Shown here: positions 36,301 to 42,603 of the stretch, in pieces
Layout: each line of letters begins with the position of its first letter
Numbering within the stretch: position 1 is the stretch's first letter
Assembly (NCBI RefSeq): GCF_029714325.1
Contig: NZ_CP121666.1
Location: 9,162,501-9,226,500 of the forward strand
Length of the DNA stretch: 64,000 nucleotides
Direction of reading: 5' to 3'
Source: Bradyrhizobium sp. CB1717
Lineage (GTDB): Bacteria > Pseudomonadota > Alphaproteobacteria > Rhizobiales > Xanthobacteraceae
Translations under genes and position numbers: made by a program
The notes under the pieces: model-generated
Databases searched by the model: none
What the model saw: the letters and a program-made list of their open reading frames with translations, nothing else
Told to the model about the DNA's origin: nothing

Positions 36301-36463
36301 CACGGTCGCCGAGGGCGTCGAGACCGATGCCCAGCGCGAGATGCTGCGTAATCTCGGCTGCACCGAGATGCAGGGCTACCTGTTCAGCGCGCCGAAGCCG
36401 GCCGCCGAGGTGCGAAAATTGTTCGGCAAGGGCGATGCCGCGCCGGTGGCGGCGGTGGCCTGA
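33353..36463 (+). CDS. Membrane GGDEF-EAL protein with Cache and PAS sensor domains
   Basis: A 1036-residue membrane protein. A first TM segment at about residues 27-50 and a second near 325-345 flank a periplasmic double-Cache-like sensor (FDREGKMLARYPHVEELIG). Two PAS domains follow (NNMSQGLILYDAAGYIVTCN; IIDHIPSQITVKDAGTRQYLLVNRTAEEQFG). The cyclase domain has intact LGGDEFAVI near residue 684, and the EAL domain has GCEALLRWRHPERG near 812, DDFGTGYSSLSYL, and ends QGYLFSAPKP. Both active sites look complete, so it may make or cleave c-di-GMP. CAGGGAGGGG fixes the start. The next c-di-GMP gene begins one base after the stop. Confidence 0.93.
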   Translation: MRQVIARVATGMFLAARGGWEAATRRGPVLWLTLCGVLLVAGIFAVTAMAVGEFRERTLVNRERELENTVQLIARHFDQQFVDSDVVAADLIGQMNLPEITSPAMFRERMSSPATNQMLRSKISSISYLGDIAIYDADGELINWSRSQPLPKINISSRAYFQTLKTDPMSEPVLLESVRSFIIGKWTTVVARRLNGTDGTFFGAMVRRIDPDSYQNYFASVTLAEGTAISLFDREGKMLARYPHVEELIGRSFKDAPLMRKVLTKGGQHTLRVKSPVDHEERLGSAASLKHFPLVIVATNTTAAALADWRQQTGFMVTTAALSAAVIALILYLIIRQIHRQNREAQERIEAERLRLDTALNNMSQGLILYDAAGYIVTCNRRYADMFGLSHDVIKPGCHIREAMSHRKERGAFGGDVEAFCADVMRVVAEGTVSTRIHELPNGRAFQVINTPLAQGGWVATIEEITERRNLEQERDRNYMFLREIIDHIPSQITVKDAGTRQYLLVNRTAEEQFGQSSDEIVGKTPFDLYPDEEARLVTEDDSKALQAAEGLFKDEHAWRSQTKGARYITSTRIGIRDKSGEPRYLISVVEDVTERRRAHEKIAHMAHYDALTDLPNRTLFREQIERELAKVASGAQFALLYIDVDEFKGINDSLGHHVGDELLKAIATRLRGCLKKGDLIARLGGDEFAVIQTGIRSSADVLSFVTRIYEAIRQPYNCLGHQLSTDASIGIALAPQDGADLDQLIKNADLAMYGAKAEGRRTHRFFEPEMDASAKARLTMEQDLRQALVNGGFEIHYQPLVDLRSGEVSGCEALLRWRHPERGMVSPAEFIPIAEDTGLINELGDWVLRTACNEAATWPAHIRVAVNVSPVQLKCDTLALRIASALAASGLDPRRLELEITEAVLIRDDEAALSILHRLRAIGVRIALDDFGTGYSSLSYLKRFPFDKIKIDRCFVADIAETSGAPVIVQAVVNIAAASSMTTVAEGVETDAQREMLRNLGCTEMQGYLFSAPKPAAEVRKLFGKGDAAPVAAVA

Positions 36464-36464
36464 G

Positions 36465-37526
36465 ATGGCGAAGCCAGGCAAGACGCAGACCGGGAGCGTC
36501 GACGTTGCGGAATCCTATGCCGCGCGGCTGATGCAGCACCTGGTGGTGCCGACCTTCGTGATCGACCCGAAGCGCCGCGTCGTGATCTGGAACAGGGCCT
36601 GCGAGCGGCTGACCGGCGTCGCCGCCTCCGAGGTGATCGGCACCAGCAAGCACTGGCAAGCCTTCTATGAAACCAGGCGTCCCTGCCTTGCCGACCTTGT
36701 CGCGCGCGACCGTCCCGAGCAGCTGCCGGAGTTCTATTCGGAATATGCCGCGCGCGGCCATAACGGGCTCGGCTTTTCCGCGGAGAACTGGTGCGTGATG
36801 CCGAAGCTCGGCAACCAGCTCTATCTCGCCATCGACGCCGGCCCCATCCACGACGAGGCCGGCCAGCTGATCGCCGTGGTGGAGACGCTGCGCGACCTCA
36901 CCGACCAGAAGCGCGCCGAGATGGCGCTGAAGGAGCTCGCGACCAAGGACGGGCTCACCGGCCTGTCGAACCGCCGCTCGTTCGACCAGATGCTGATGAG
37001 TGAATGGGCCCGCGCGGAGCGTACGCAGAAGCCGATGGCGCTGCTGTTCGTCGACGTCGATCATTTTAAGCTGTTCAACGACCACCACGGCCACCAGACC
37101 GGCGACGAATGCCTGCGCGCGATCGCCGCCGTCGTCAGCCGCCACGCCGTGCGCCCGCTCGACCTCGCCAGCCGCTATGGCGGCGAGGAGTTCGCCCTGA
37201 TCCTGCCGGACATGGATTGTGATGCCGCCTGCGTCATCGCCGAGGAGATCCGCATCGCCGTCATGGCCTTGCGGATCGTCCATGGCGCCAGCGGGGCCGG
37301 CGAGCACGTCACCCTCAGCGTCGGTGTCGCCAGCCGCATGCCCGGCGCCGCCGACGGCGGCCCCGACCGGTTGCTGGGCGAGGCCGACGAGGCGCTCTAC
37401 GTCGCCAAGCGGCTCGGCCGCAACCGCGTCATCTGCGCCGAAAGGGTACTGGCCGAGTTCGTGCGAGCCGATCGCGGCGCGCACCGGCTTCCAGTCGCCG
37501 CAAATCGTCGCTCCAGCCGAGGCTGA
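36465..37526 (+). CDS. PAS-GGDEF diguanylate cyclase
   Basis: A 353-residue cytoplasmic cyclase. The PAS domain (about 20-145) has VVPTFVIDPKRRVVIWNRACERLTGVAASEVIG and a Cys in RRPCLADL. The GGDEF domain (about 160-335) has KDGLTGLSNRRSFD, DVDHFKLFNDHHGHQTGD and the active-site YGGEEFALILP. No RxxD inhibitory site is evident before GGEEF (residues read LDLASRYGGEEF). It starts one base after the stop of the large GGDEF-EAL gene, so the two are almost surely co-transcribed and may form a local c-di-GMP circuit. Confidence 0.93.
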   Translation: MAKPGKTQTGSVDVAESYAARLMQHLVVPTFVIDPKRRVVIWNRACERLTGVAASEVIGTSKHWQAFYETRRPCLADLVARDRPEQLPEFYSEYAARGHNGLGFSAENWCVMPKLGNQLYLAIDAGPIHDEAGQLIAVVETLRDLTDQKRAEMALKELATKDGLTGLSNRRSFDQMLMSEWARAERTQKPMALLFVDVDHFKLFNDHHGHQTGDECLRAIAAVVSRHAVRPLDLASRYGGEEFALILPDMDCDAACVIAEEIRIAVMALRIVHGASGAGEHVTLSVGVASRMPGAADGGPDRLLGEADEALYVAKRLGRNRVICAERVLAEFVRADRGAHRLPVAANRRSSRG

Positions 37527-37575
37527 CACTCATCCCACCGAAGGTTGTATTGCGTTCGGGCTCGCCAACGGGTGA

Positions 37576-37593
37576 TGTTGCACCGGTACAACA
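37576..37593. promoter_or_regulatory. 18-base imperfect palindrome TGTTG-CACCGGTA-CAACA
   Basis: An operator-like palindrome centred on ACCGGT with one mismatched pair, in the AT-richer 227-base gap between the diguanylate cyclase gene and the three-gene cassette. It lies about 160 bases before the cassette start. Function is inferred from position and symmetry only. Confidence 0.4.
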
Positions 37594-37753
37594 CGCACAT
37601 TTTCTTCTCGAACAGCCGCAATTTCTCGGGCGCTCGTTTGAATATAGATAAGCCATTGCCTGGAGCCGTATTCGCTTTGAAGTTTCCCAATCCATCGCGC
37701 AGTGCCCTCACCTGCCCGGCCGAACCCGGCCCTGCCATCAAGACCAACCGCTG

Positions 37754-39016
37754 ATGTCCGAGGAAGCCGGTTCGTTTCGCGGACGTGTCCACCGCGGAAC
37801 GCAGCAAATTGGTGGCACCTGCATTGAGCTCGAGGCCGCGGGCGAGCGAATCCTGCTCGACCTCGGACTTCCGCTCGATGCCGACGGCCCGTCCGATGAT
37901 CTGCTCCCGCCCGTGGTCGGGCTTCGCGCCGAGGATCCAGCCTTGCGTGGAATCGTGCTGTCGCACGGGCACGGCGATCATTGGGGCTTGCTACCCCTGT
38001 GCAGACCCGACGTCCCTCTCGCCATGGGCGCCGCGACGGCGCGCATCATGCGTGCGGCAGCTCCTTTCGTGCCCAATGCCTTCGTGCCTGATGTTTCGTT
38101 CGAGCTGGCCGATCGCAAGACCTTCCAGATCGGTCCGTTCAGCATCACGCCCTATCTTGTCGATCATTCGGCCTATGATGCCTATGCGCTGCTGATCCAG
38201 GCCGCCGGCCGGCGGCTGTTCTATAGCGGCGATATCCGTGCGCATGGTCGCAAGGGCGGTCTGTTCGAGCGATTGGTGAGCAATCCGCCCCGCGGTGTCG
38301 ATACGATGCTGATGGAGGGGTCGAGCCTCGGCCGCCTTGACGAAGACACGCAATTTCCGACGGAAGACGACATCGAGGCGAGGCTGACCGAGAGCCTCGG
38401 GCCGCCGGGCTTCGTCATCCTCTCCGCCTCCGCGCAGAACATCGATCGCATCGTCAGCATCTATCGCGCCTGCAAGCGCAGCGACCGAACGCTGCTGCTG
38501 GACCTCTACGCGATGGAGATATTGCGGGCCACCGGCAACGAGCGCTTGCCGAACGTCGGCTGGCCCAATCTGTCGGTCTATGTGCCGGAATATCAGCGGC
38601 AACAGATCGTGCGGAACAAGCGCTTCGATCTTCTGGAGCCGTACAGATCTGCGCGCATCTACCGCGAGCGCATCTCCGAGATCGCCGATCGCACTGTGAT
38701 GTTGTTTCGTCCTGCAATGGCCCGCGATGTGGAGACCGCAAATCTCTGGACCGGCACCAGGGCGATCTGGTCGCAATGGGACGGATATTTGAAGGATGGT
38801 CCTGGAGCGAAGCTGAAGGCGGATCTCGCGACACGCGGCGTTCCCATGGAAATCATCCATACCTCGGGTCACGCCAGCATCAAGGATCTCAAGCGGCTCT
38901 CGAACGCAATTCAACCGGACAGGCTGGTGCCCGTTCACACGTTCGAAGGCGACAGCTTCGGCAAATATTTTGGCAACGTCACGCGACGCCGCGATGGCGA
39001 ATGGTGGGAGGTATGA
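37754..39016 (+). CDS. RNase J-like MBL-fold / beta-CASP nuclease
   Basis: A 420-residue protein. The metal site is SHGHGDHWG (His71, His73, Asp75, His76), with His138 in VDHSAYDAYAL and Asp160 in FYSGDIRAHG. The beta-CASP hallmark IIHTSGHASIKDLKRL (about 368-382) followed by VPVHTFEGD (393-400) closely copies the RNase J end motif. It is shorter than RNase J (about 550) and lacks its C-terminal domain. An RNA exo- or endonuclease role is likely; DNA cannot be excluded. It leads a tight three-gene cassette: the next start is two bases after the stop. Codons are less GC-rich than in neighbours, hinting at transfer. Confidence 0.85.
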   Translation: MSEEAGSFRGRVHRGTQQIGGTCIELEAAGERILLDLGLPLDADGPSDDLLPPVVGLRAEDPALRGIVLSHGHGDHWGLLPLCRPDVPLAMGAATARIMRAAAPFVPNAFVPDVSFELADRKTFQIGPFSITPYLVDHSAYDAYALLIQAAGRRLFYSGDIRAHGRKGGLFERLVSNPPRGVDTMLMEGSSLGRLDEDTQFPTEDDIEARLTESLGPPGFVILSASAQNIDRIVSIYRACKRSDRTLLLDLYAMEILRATGNERLPNVGWPNLSVYVPEYQRQQIVRNKRFDLLEPYRSARIYRERISEIADRTVMLFRPAMARDVETANLWTGTRAIWSQWDGYLKDGPGAKLKADLATRGVPMEIIHTSGHASIKDLKRLSNAIQPDRLVPVHTFEGDSFGKYFGNVTRRRDGEWWEV

Positions 39017-39017
39017 G

Positions 39018-39929
39018 ATGAGCTTCAGGCGTGGAATCCGGCAAGACGACTTTCGCGAGGCACTTGAGGCACTCGCCCAGCAGGATGGCTGGTGGCGCGA
39101 CGTTCTCGCCGATCCTTCCCTGATCATCGGCGTACGGGACGAGTACCTGAACGTCTATTGGCAGGGACAATCCATCTTCAAGGTGTCGTTCAAGGGCGGG
39201 AAAGTGACCGCCACGACGCACGAAAAGTATCTCCTGAATCCGGACTTGAAGGATCAGATTTCGCTTGTCGACGGGACGTTCGCCTTCGGCAAGGCCGAGC
39301 AAAGAATGCTGACGCGCGAATACGAGGGCGCAATGACCCTGGACAAGCTCAAGAGGGCTGCATCGCTCTATTCCGGACGAGAGAAGGAAGGTGTGCACGA
39401 GATCGCGACGTCCAATCTCTCCGTCGTCGACGTCGAGATCGCGATCAACGCATCCGGCGTCCCCGGCGTCGAGCGGAACCTTCCGCGCATGGACCTGGCG
39501 AACTTCGAAACGACGGCGAACGGCCTGGATCTGGTGTTCTGGGAGGCCAAGACGTTCAGCAACCCCGAGCTGGAAAACGGTGATATTGTCGGTCAGATCG
39601 CGGACTATCAGAAGGTGATCGACCTTCACAAGACGGAGATCGATGACAGCTATCGATGCGTTGCGAAGAATCTGGCTGACATGGCGAAATGGAGCAACGG
39701 ACATCGCAATGTGGCTGCGGCGATCGGCGCCGTTGCGGACGGGGCCAAGCTCAACGTGAGCAGTGCCAATGTCGGGTTGCTCGTCTATGATTTCACCGCG
39801 GTTCAACGCGATCGCAAGGATGACGACGGCAAAACGCTGAAGCATAGAGTCATCGAATCGCTCACGAAGGTCGGCGTGGGTCGGGAGCGGATCAAGTTCA
39901 AAGGCACGCCAAGGGGTCTCACCATCTGA
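39018..39929 (+). CDS. Predicted PD-(D/E)XK nuclease-like protein of unknown family
   Basis: A 303-residue soluble protein with no family I can name. Residues 155-200 show a restriction-endonuclease-like core: PRMDLANFE (Asp159), then LDLVFWEAKTF (Glu176-Ala-Lys178), then GQIADYQKVI (Gln193). The D-x16-E-x-K spacing and following Q fit the PD-(D/E)XK fold. The first 120 residues look like a separate alpha/beta region (SFKGGKVTATTHEKYLL). The start at 39018 is two bases after the beta-CASP stop and is backed by GGGAGG. A phosphatase gene follows after 25 bases. A DNA- or RNA-cleaving role in a conflict or repair system is inference. Confidence 0.75.
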   Translation: MSFRRGIRQDDFREALEALAQQDGWWRDVLADPSLIIGVRDEYLNVYWQGQSIFKVSFKGGKVTATTHEKYLLNPDLKDQISLVDGTFAFGKAEQRMLTREYEGAMTLDKLKRAASLYSGREKEGVHEIATSNLSVVDVEIAINASGVPGVERNLPRMDLANFETTANGLDLVFWEAKTFSNPELENGDIVGQIADYQKVIDLHKTEIDDSYRCVAKNLADMAKWSNGHRNVAAAIGAVADGAKLNVSSANVGLLVYDFTAVQRDRKDDDGKTLKHRVIESLTKVGVGRERIKFKGTPRGLTI

Positions 39930-39954
39930 GCTGGCGTGCGGGAGGAATCCTATT

Positions 39955-40674
39955 TTGCCCCTTCCCAAGGACGAAATGCTCACCTTCGCGATCGGCGACA
40001 TTCACGGCTGCTTTAACAAGCTGATATCGCTGCTCGCCGCGTGCGACGAGATTCGCGGCGAGCGGGTTGCGCAGTTCGTCCTTGTTGGAGACTACATCGA
40101 CAGGGGCCCCCAGAGCCGCGAGGTGATGGAGTTTCTCGTCGGCAGCGAAGGAGAGCAGAACCGCCCCTTCGTTTGTCTCCGGGGCAACCATGAGGAGATG
40201 CTGCTTCGCGCGGCCGACATCGAGCGCACCGACCAGGACCTCATGAATTGGTGGGGAAACGGCGGCGAGCAGACGCTCGACAGTTACGGGATCGACGATC
40301 CCGTCGATTTTCCCAGCGAGCATCTCGACTGGATCCGCGCACTTCCGCTCATGAAGATCGAGCACGGACGACTTTTCGTTCACGCCGGAATAAGGCCAGC
40401 CGTGCCGCTCGCGGCGCAATCCGAGCGAGACTTGCTCTGGATCCGGGAACCCTTCTTGTCGTCCGATCTCGACCACGGGCTGTTCATTGTCCATGGCCAT
40501 ACGCCACTCCGGTCCCGGACACCTGATCTGCGAGCGAACCGGTTGAACCTGGATACCGGCGCCTGCTTTGGCGGCCCGCTCACGGCGGCCGTGTTCGCCA
40601 CCTCGGAGGCGGGCCCGTTGATGTTTGTGAACGATTCCGGCGAGATCTCGGGACCGGCCGCCCTCCGGGACTGA
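39955..40674 (+). CDS. PPP-family metallophosphatase
   Basis: A 239-residue phosphatase of the PPP superfamily. All metal motifs are present: GDIHGCF (Asp15, His17), VGDYIDRGPQS (Asp46, Asp49, Arg50), LRGNHEEML (Asn78, His79), VHAGIRP and VHGHTPL, then LDTGACFGG. This matches bacterial Ser/Thr phosphatases (PrpA-like) and the related ApaH-like dinucleotide or RNA-cap hydrolases; sequence alone does not choose. The start is TTG at 39955 with GGAGG nine bases upstream; ATG 39976 is an alternative. As third gene of the nuclease cassette it may process nucleic-acid ends or reverse a phosphorylation signal. Confidence 0.87.
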   Translation: MPLPKDEMLTFAIGDIHGCFNKLISLLAACDEIRGERVAQFVLVGDYIDRGPQSREVMEFLVGSEGEQNRPFVCLRGNHEEMLLRAADIERTDQDLMNWWGNGGEQTLDSYGIDDPVDFPSEHLDWIRALPLMKIEHGRLFVHAGIRPAVPLAAQSERDLLWIREPFLSSDLDHGLFIVHGHTPLRSRTPDLRANRLNLDTGACFGGPLTAAVFATSEAGPLMFVNDSGEISGPAALRD

Positions 40675-40776
40675 AGAGCGAAGCATAAGACCGGGAATCG
40701 GGCGATACCGGGCGCCTGAGCCCGGGCAAAGCTAGCGGTTGCCCACCCCTCGCCAATCGGCTAAATGAACCCCATT

Positions 40777-40853
40777 GCACCCGTAGCTCAGCTGGATAGA
40801 GCGTTGCCCTCCGAAGGCAAAGGTCACACGTTCGAATCGTGTCGGGTGCGCCA
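40777..40853 (+). tRNA. tRNA-Arg (anticodon CCG)
   Basis: A 77-base cloverleaf. The acceptor stem GCACCCG pairs with CGGGTGC, followed by discriminator G and encoded CCA. The D-arm is GCTCAGCTGGATAGAGC. The anticodon stem TTGCC/GGCAA encloses loop CTCCGAA with anticodon CCG at 40811-40813, reading codon CGG. The T-arm has GTTCGAATC. It lies just downstream of the nuclease/phosphatase cassette. Confidence 0.97.
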
Positions 40854-40880
40854 GTCTTGCAGTCGTATTCCTACCGACAT

Positions 40881-41090
40881 CTACGTCAGCATCGAAACGA
40901 TCGCCTGGATCTGGTCGGAGGCGGACGCCACCAGTCCGTCGTATGACGTCTGGCCGTGCGCGGCGGCCTTCAGGATGCATTCGGCGACGGCCGCTTTCAG
41001 GCCGAAGACCGACTGATGGGCCGGCACGCTCGCCATCACGGTCTCGAGTGCCTGGCGCATCGTCTGAATGAGCTCGGAGCTGTATTGCAT
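40881..41090 (-). CDS. Conserved small hypothetical protein
   Basis: A 69-residue, largely alpha-helical soluble protein starting [19 protein letters not shown] and containing [27 protein letters not shown] do not recognise a family. GGGGAGGACAG directly upstream of the ATG supports the start. It is the last gene of the minus-strand group behind the GT2 cassette, 107 bases after micro-ORF copy 1, and ends next to tRNA-Arg. No Cys, signal peptide or membrane segment. Confidence 0.7.
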   Translation of the reverse strand: MQYSSELIQTMRQALETVMASVPAHQSVFGLKAAVAECILKAAAHGQTSYDGLVASASDQIQAIVSMLT

Positions 41091-41197
41091 GGGCTGTCCT
41101 CCCCGGGGCTCATATGGGACCACATCCCAGGGCTTGCCACTCACAAGGCTGAGATTGCTCTTTGAATGCGTCGAGACTGAACGCCTCAATTCAAACG

Positions 41198-41266
41198 TCA
41201 GATGGCCGTATTGAGCACGCGGGCAAACGCGACCGTGGCGACGACGACCGGCGACACCTGAAGCAT
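41198..41266 (-). CDS. 22-residue hydrophobic micro-ORF, copy 1
   Basis: Encodes MLQVSPVVVATVAFARVLNTAI (given as two blocks: MLQVSPVVVAT and VAFARVLNTAI). The ATG lies one base after the zinc-ribbon gene stop, so translation could be coupled. A diverged copy at 44207-44275 has the same length and keeps MLQ, VVA, VAFA, VLN and AI. The substitutions between copies include silent and conservative changes. The peptide could form a single short membrane helix. Expression is unproven. Confidence 0.5.
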   Translation of the reverse strand: MLQVSPVVVATVAFARVLNTAI

Positions 41267-41267
41267 T

Positions 41268-41525
41268 TCAAATCGCGCCCGCGACCGGTGACACGACCAT
41301 CTCCTTGCCGCATGCGCTGCACCGCGCACTCGTGCCGACCTCTTCGCAGGCCGGGTCGCCTGATGCGATGCGGCGCCGGCATTTCGGACAGACATAGAAG
41401 TCGCCTGTCTCGACGAAATCGCTGGACGGCCCGACATAGGCGCAGATCATGTGATGCAGGATCCGATCGAACGCGAGACGATTTCGGCAGACCGGGCACA
41501 TCGTTTCATCCGCGCTGATCTGCAC
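41268..41525 (-). CDS. Cysteine-rich zinc-ribbon protein (TackOD1-like pattern)
   Basis: An 85-residue protein with eight Cys and paired His: CPVC at 10-13, HH at 24-25, Cys28 followed by AYVGPSSDF, CPKC at 46-49, Cys60 and CSAC at 69-72. Two or three zinc sites are likely. The block HHMICAYVGPSSDF...YVCPKC resembles the TackOD1 metal-binding domain, a tentative match. The start is GTG at 41525 with AGGAA nearby; upstream codons would overlap the HlyD gene. It follows the HlyD-like gene by 31 bases in the GT2 operon and may be a regulatory or sensing partner. Confidence 0.7.
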   Translation of the reverse strand: MQISADETMCPVCRNRLAFDRILHHMICAYVGPSSDFVETGDFYVCPKCRRRIASGDPACEEVGTSARCSACGKEMVVSPVAGAI

Positions 41526-41556
41526 CTTCGTTTCCTTTCGATGCGACGTCCCCGGC

Positions 41557-42603
41557 CTATTGCAGGCCCAGCAGGCGGACCAAGGCTGCGGCAAATCGGG
41601 ACGTCAGGCTCGTGTAGTACATGTGAACGTAAACCGTCGAATTCAGCGGCGGCGGAACGGCGTCCGCAACGAAGCGGATGCGCGCGATCTGGGCAGCCGT
41701 GCGCTCGCGCGTTAGCGGTTGCCGGCCTGCGGCATACACGACCGAGACCGGCAGGATCTCCGCGATCGTTCCCGCGATGCGGCGATTGCCGAACACCACG
41801 AGCACCTGATTGCCGACCCTGGGCTCGACCAGGCGCGCATTCGGAATGTACCAATCGACGAAGACGTCGGTGGGATCGAGGATTTCGGCGATCGCCGTGC
41901 CCGCCACGAGCGATTGACCGACATTGGCGAGATTGGTCGAAACGATGCCGGCGATGGGCGCCAGCACCTGGCCGCCGGCGAAGTTCCGCTCGACGTCGTC
42001 GAGATGGTCGCGCAGCTGCTGGCCGAAATCGTTCAGGTCCGCCAGTTGGGTGATGGACTCCGCGATCTCCGCCTCCTGCGAAATGACGGACTTGCGCGCG
42101 AGGCCGCGTTCACGCAGCAATTCGAGGCGGAACGCCAGGCTCGCTGCGCTCGACGCTTCGATCTGGTCGACAGCCTCTTCCGTCAACGTCCTGTACGCCT
42201 TCGCCGCTTCGAGCGTTTCCTGCGCGACGTGGGCCCGGATGCGCAACTCCGATCGCCGGCTCGCGATGTCGGCCAATGCGCGCATGTAGGTCGCCACGAT
42301 GTTGTCCCGCTCGGGCGATCGGATTTGTGCGATCCGGTCACCGGCCTTGACCGTGGTGCCCGGCGTAACCATGACCTCTGCGACCTGCACCAGATAGGGA
42401 AGTGAAACGACGTGCGGCGGGGACGAAACCGTCCCAGGTCCGCTCAGATAGACCAGTGGCGCGCCAAAATAGACGACCAGGAAGGCGAGCACGCCGAAAA
42501 CGCCCGTCGCATAGGCGAGGCGCACGAGCCGTCCCGCGGCGCTCCGACGGCTTTCCACGGGATCGGGGACATTCGGGTCCAGCCTGTTGATCGCGACATT
42601 CAT
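41557..42603 (-). CDS. HlyD-like membrane-fusion/periplasmic adaptor protein
   Basis: A 348-residue protein with one N-terminal TM helix at about 30-52 (LVRLAYATGVFGVLAFLVVYFGAPLVYL). A split lipoyl/barrel-sandwich domain follows (VVSLPYLVQVAEVMVTPGTTVKAGDRIAQI ... GGQVLAPIAGIVSTNLANVGQSLVAGTAIAEI) around a coiled-coil hairpin at about 105-205. This is the HlyD/EmrA/Alg44-C-terminal layout. No PilZ domain is present. Its start overlaps the GT2 stop by four bases (ATGA), so the pair is translationally coupled. It probably helps move the polymer made by the GT2 across the periplasm. Confidence 0.87.
   Translation of the reverse strand: MNVAINRLDPNVPDPVESRRSAAGRLVRLAYATGVFGVLAFLVVYFGAPLVYLSGPGTVSSPPHVVSLPYLVQVAEVMVTPGTTVKAGDRIAQIRSPERDNIVATYMRALADIASRRSELRIRAHVAQETLEAAKAYRTLTEEAVDQIEASSAASLAFRLELLRERGLARKSVISQEAEIAESITQLADLNDFGQQLRDHLDDVERNFAGGQVLAPIAGIVSTNLANVGQSLVAGTAIAEILDPTDVFVDWYIPNARLVEPRVGNQVLVVFGNRRIAGTIAEILPVSVVYAAGRQPLTRERTAAQIARIRFVADAVPPPLNSTVYVHMYYTSLTSRFAAALVRLLGLQ

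Noticed and set aside
37754..40853. Integrative element using tRNA-Arg as attachment site
   Set aside because: No integrase, and no duplicate of the tRNA 3' end was found in the window. The cassette is on the 5' side of the tRNA, not the usual insertion side.
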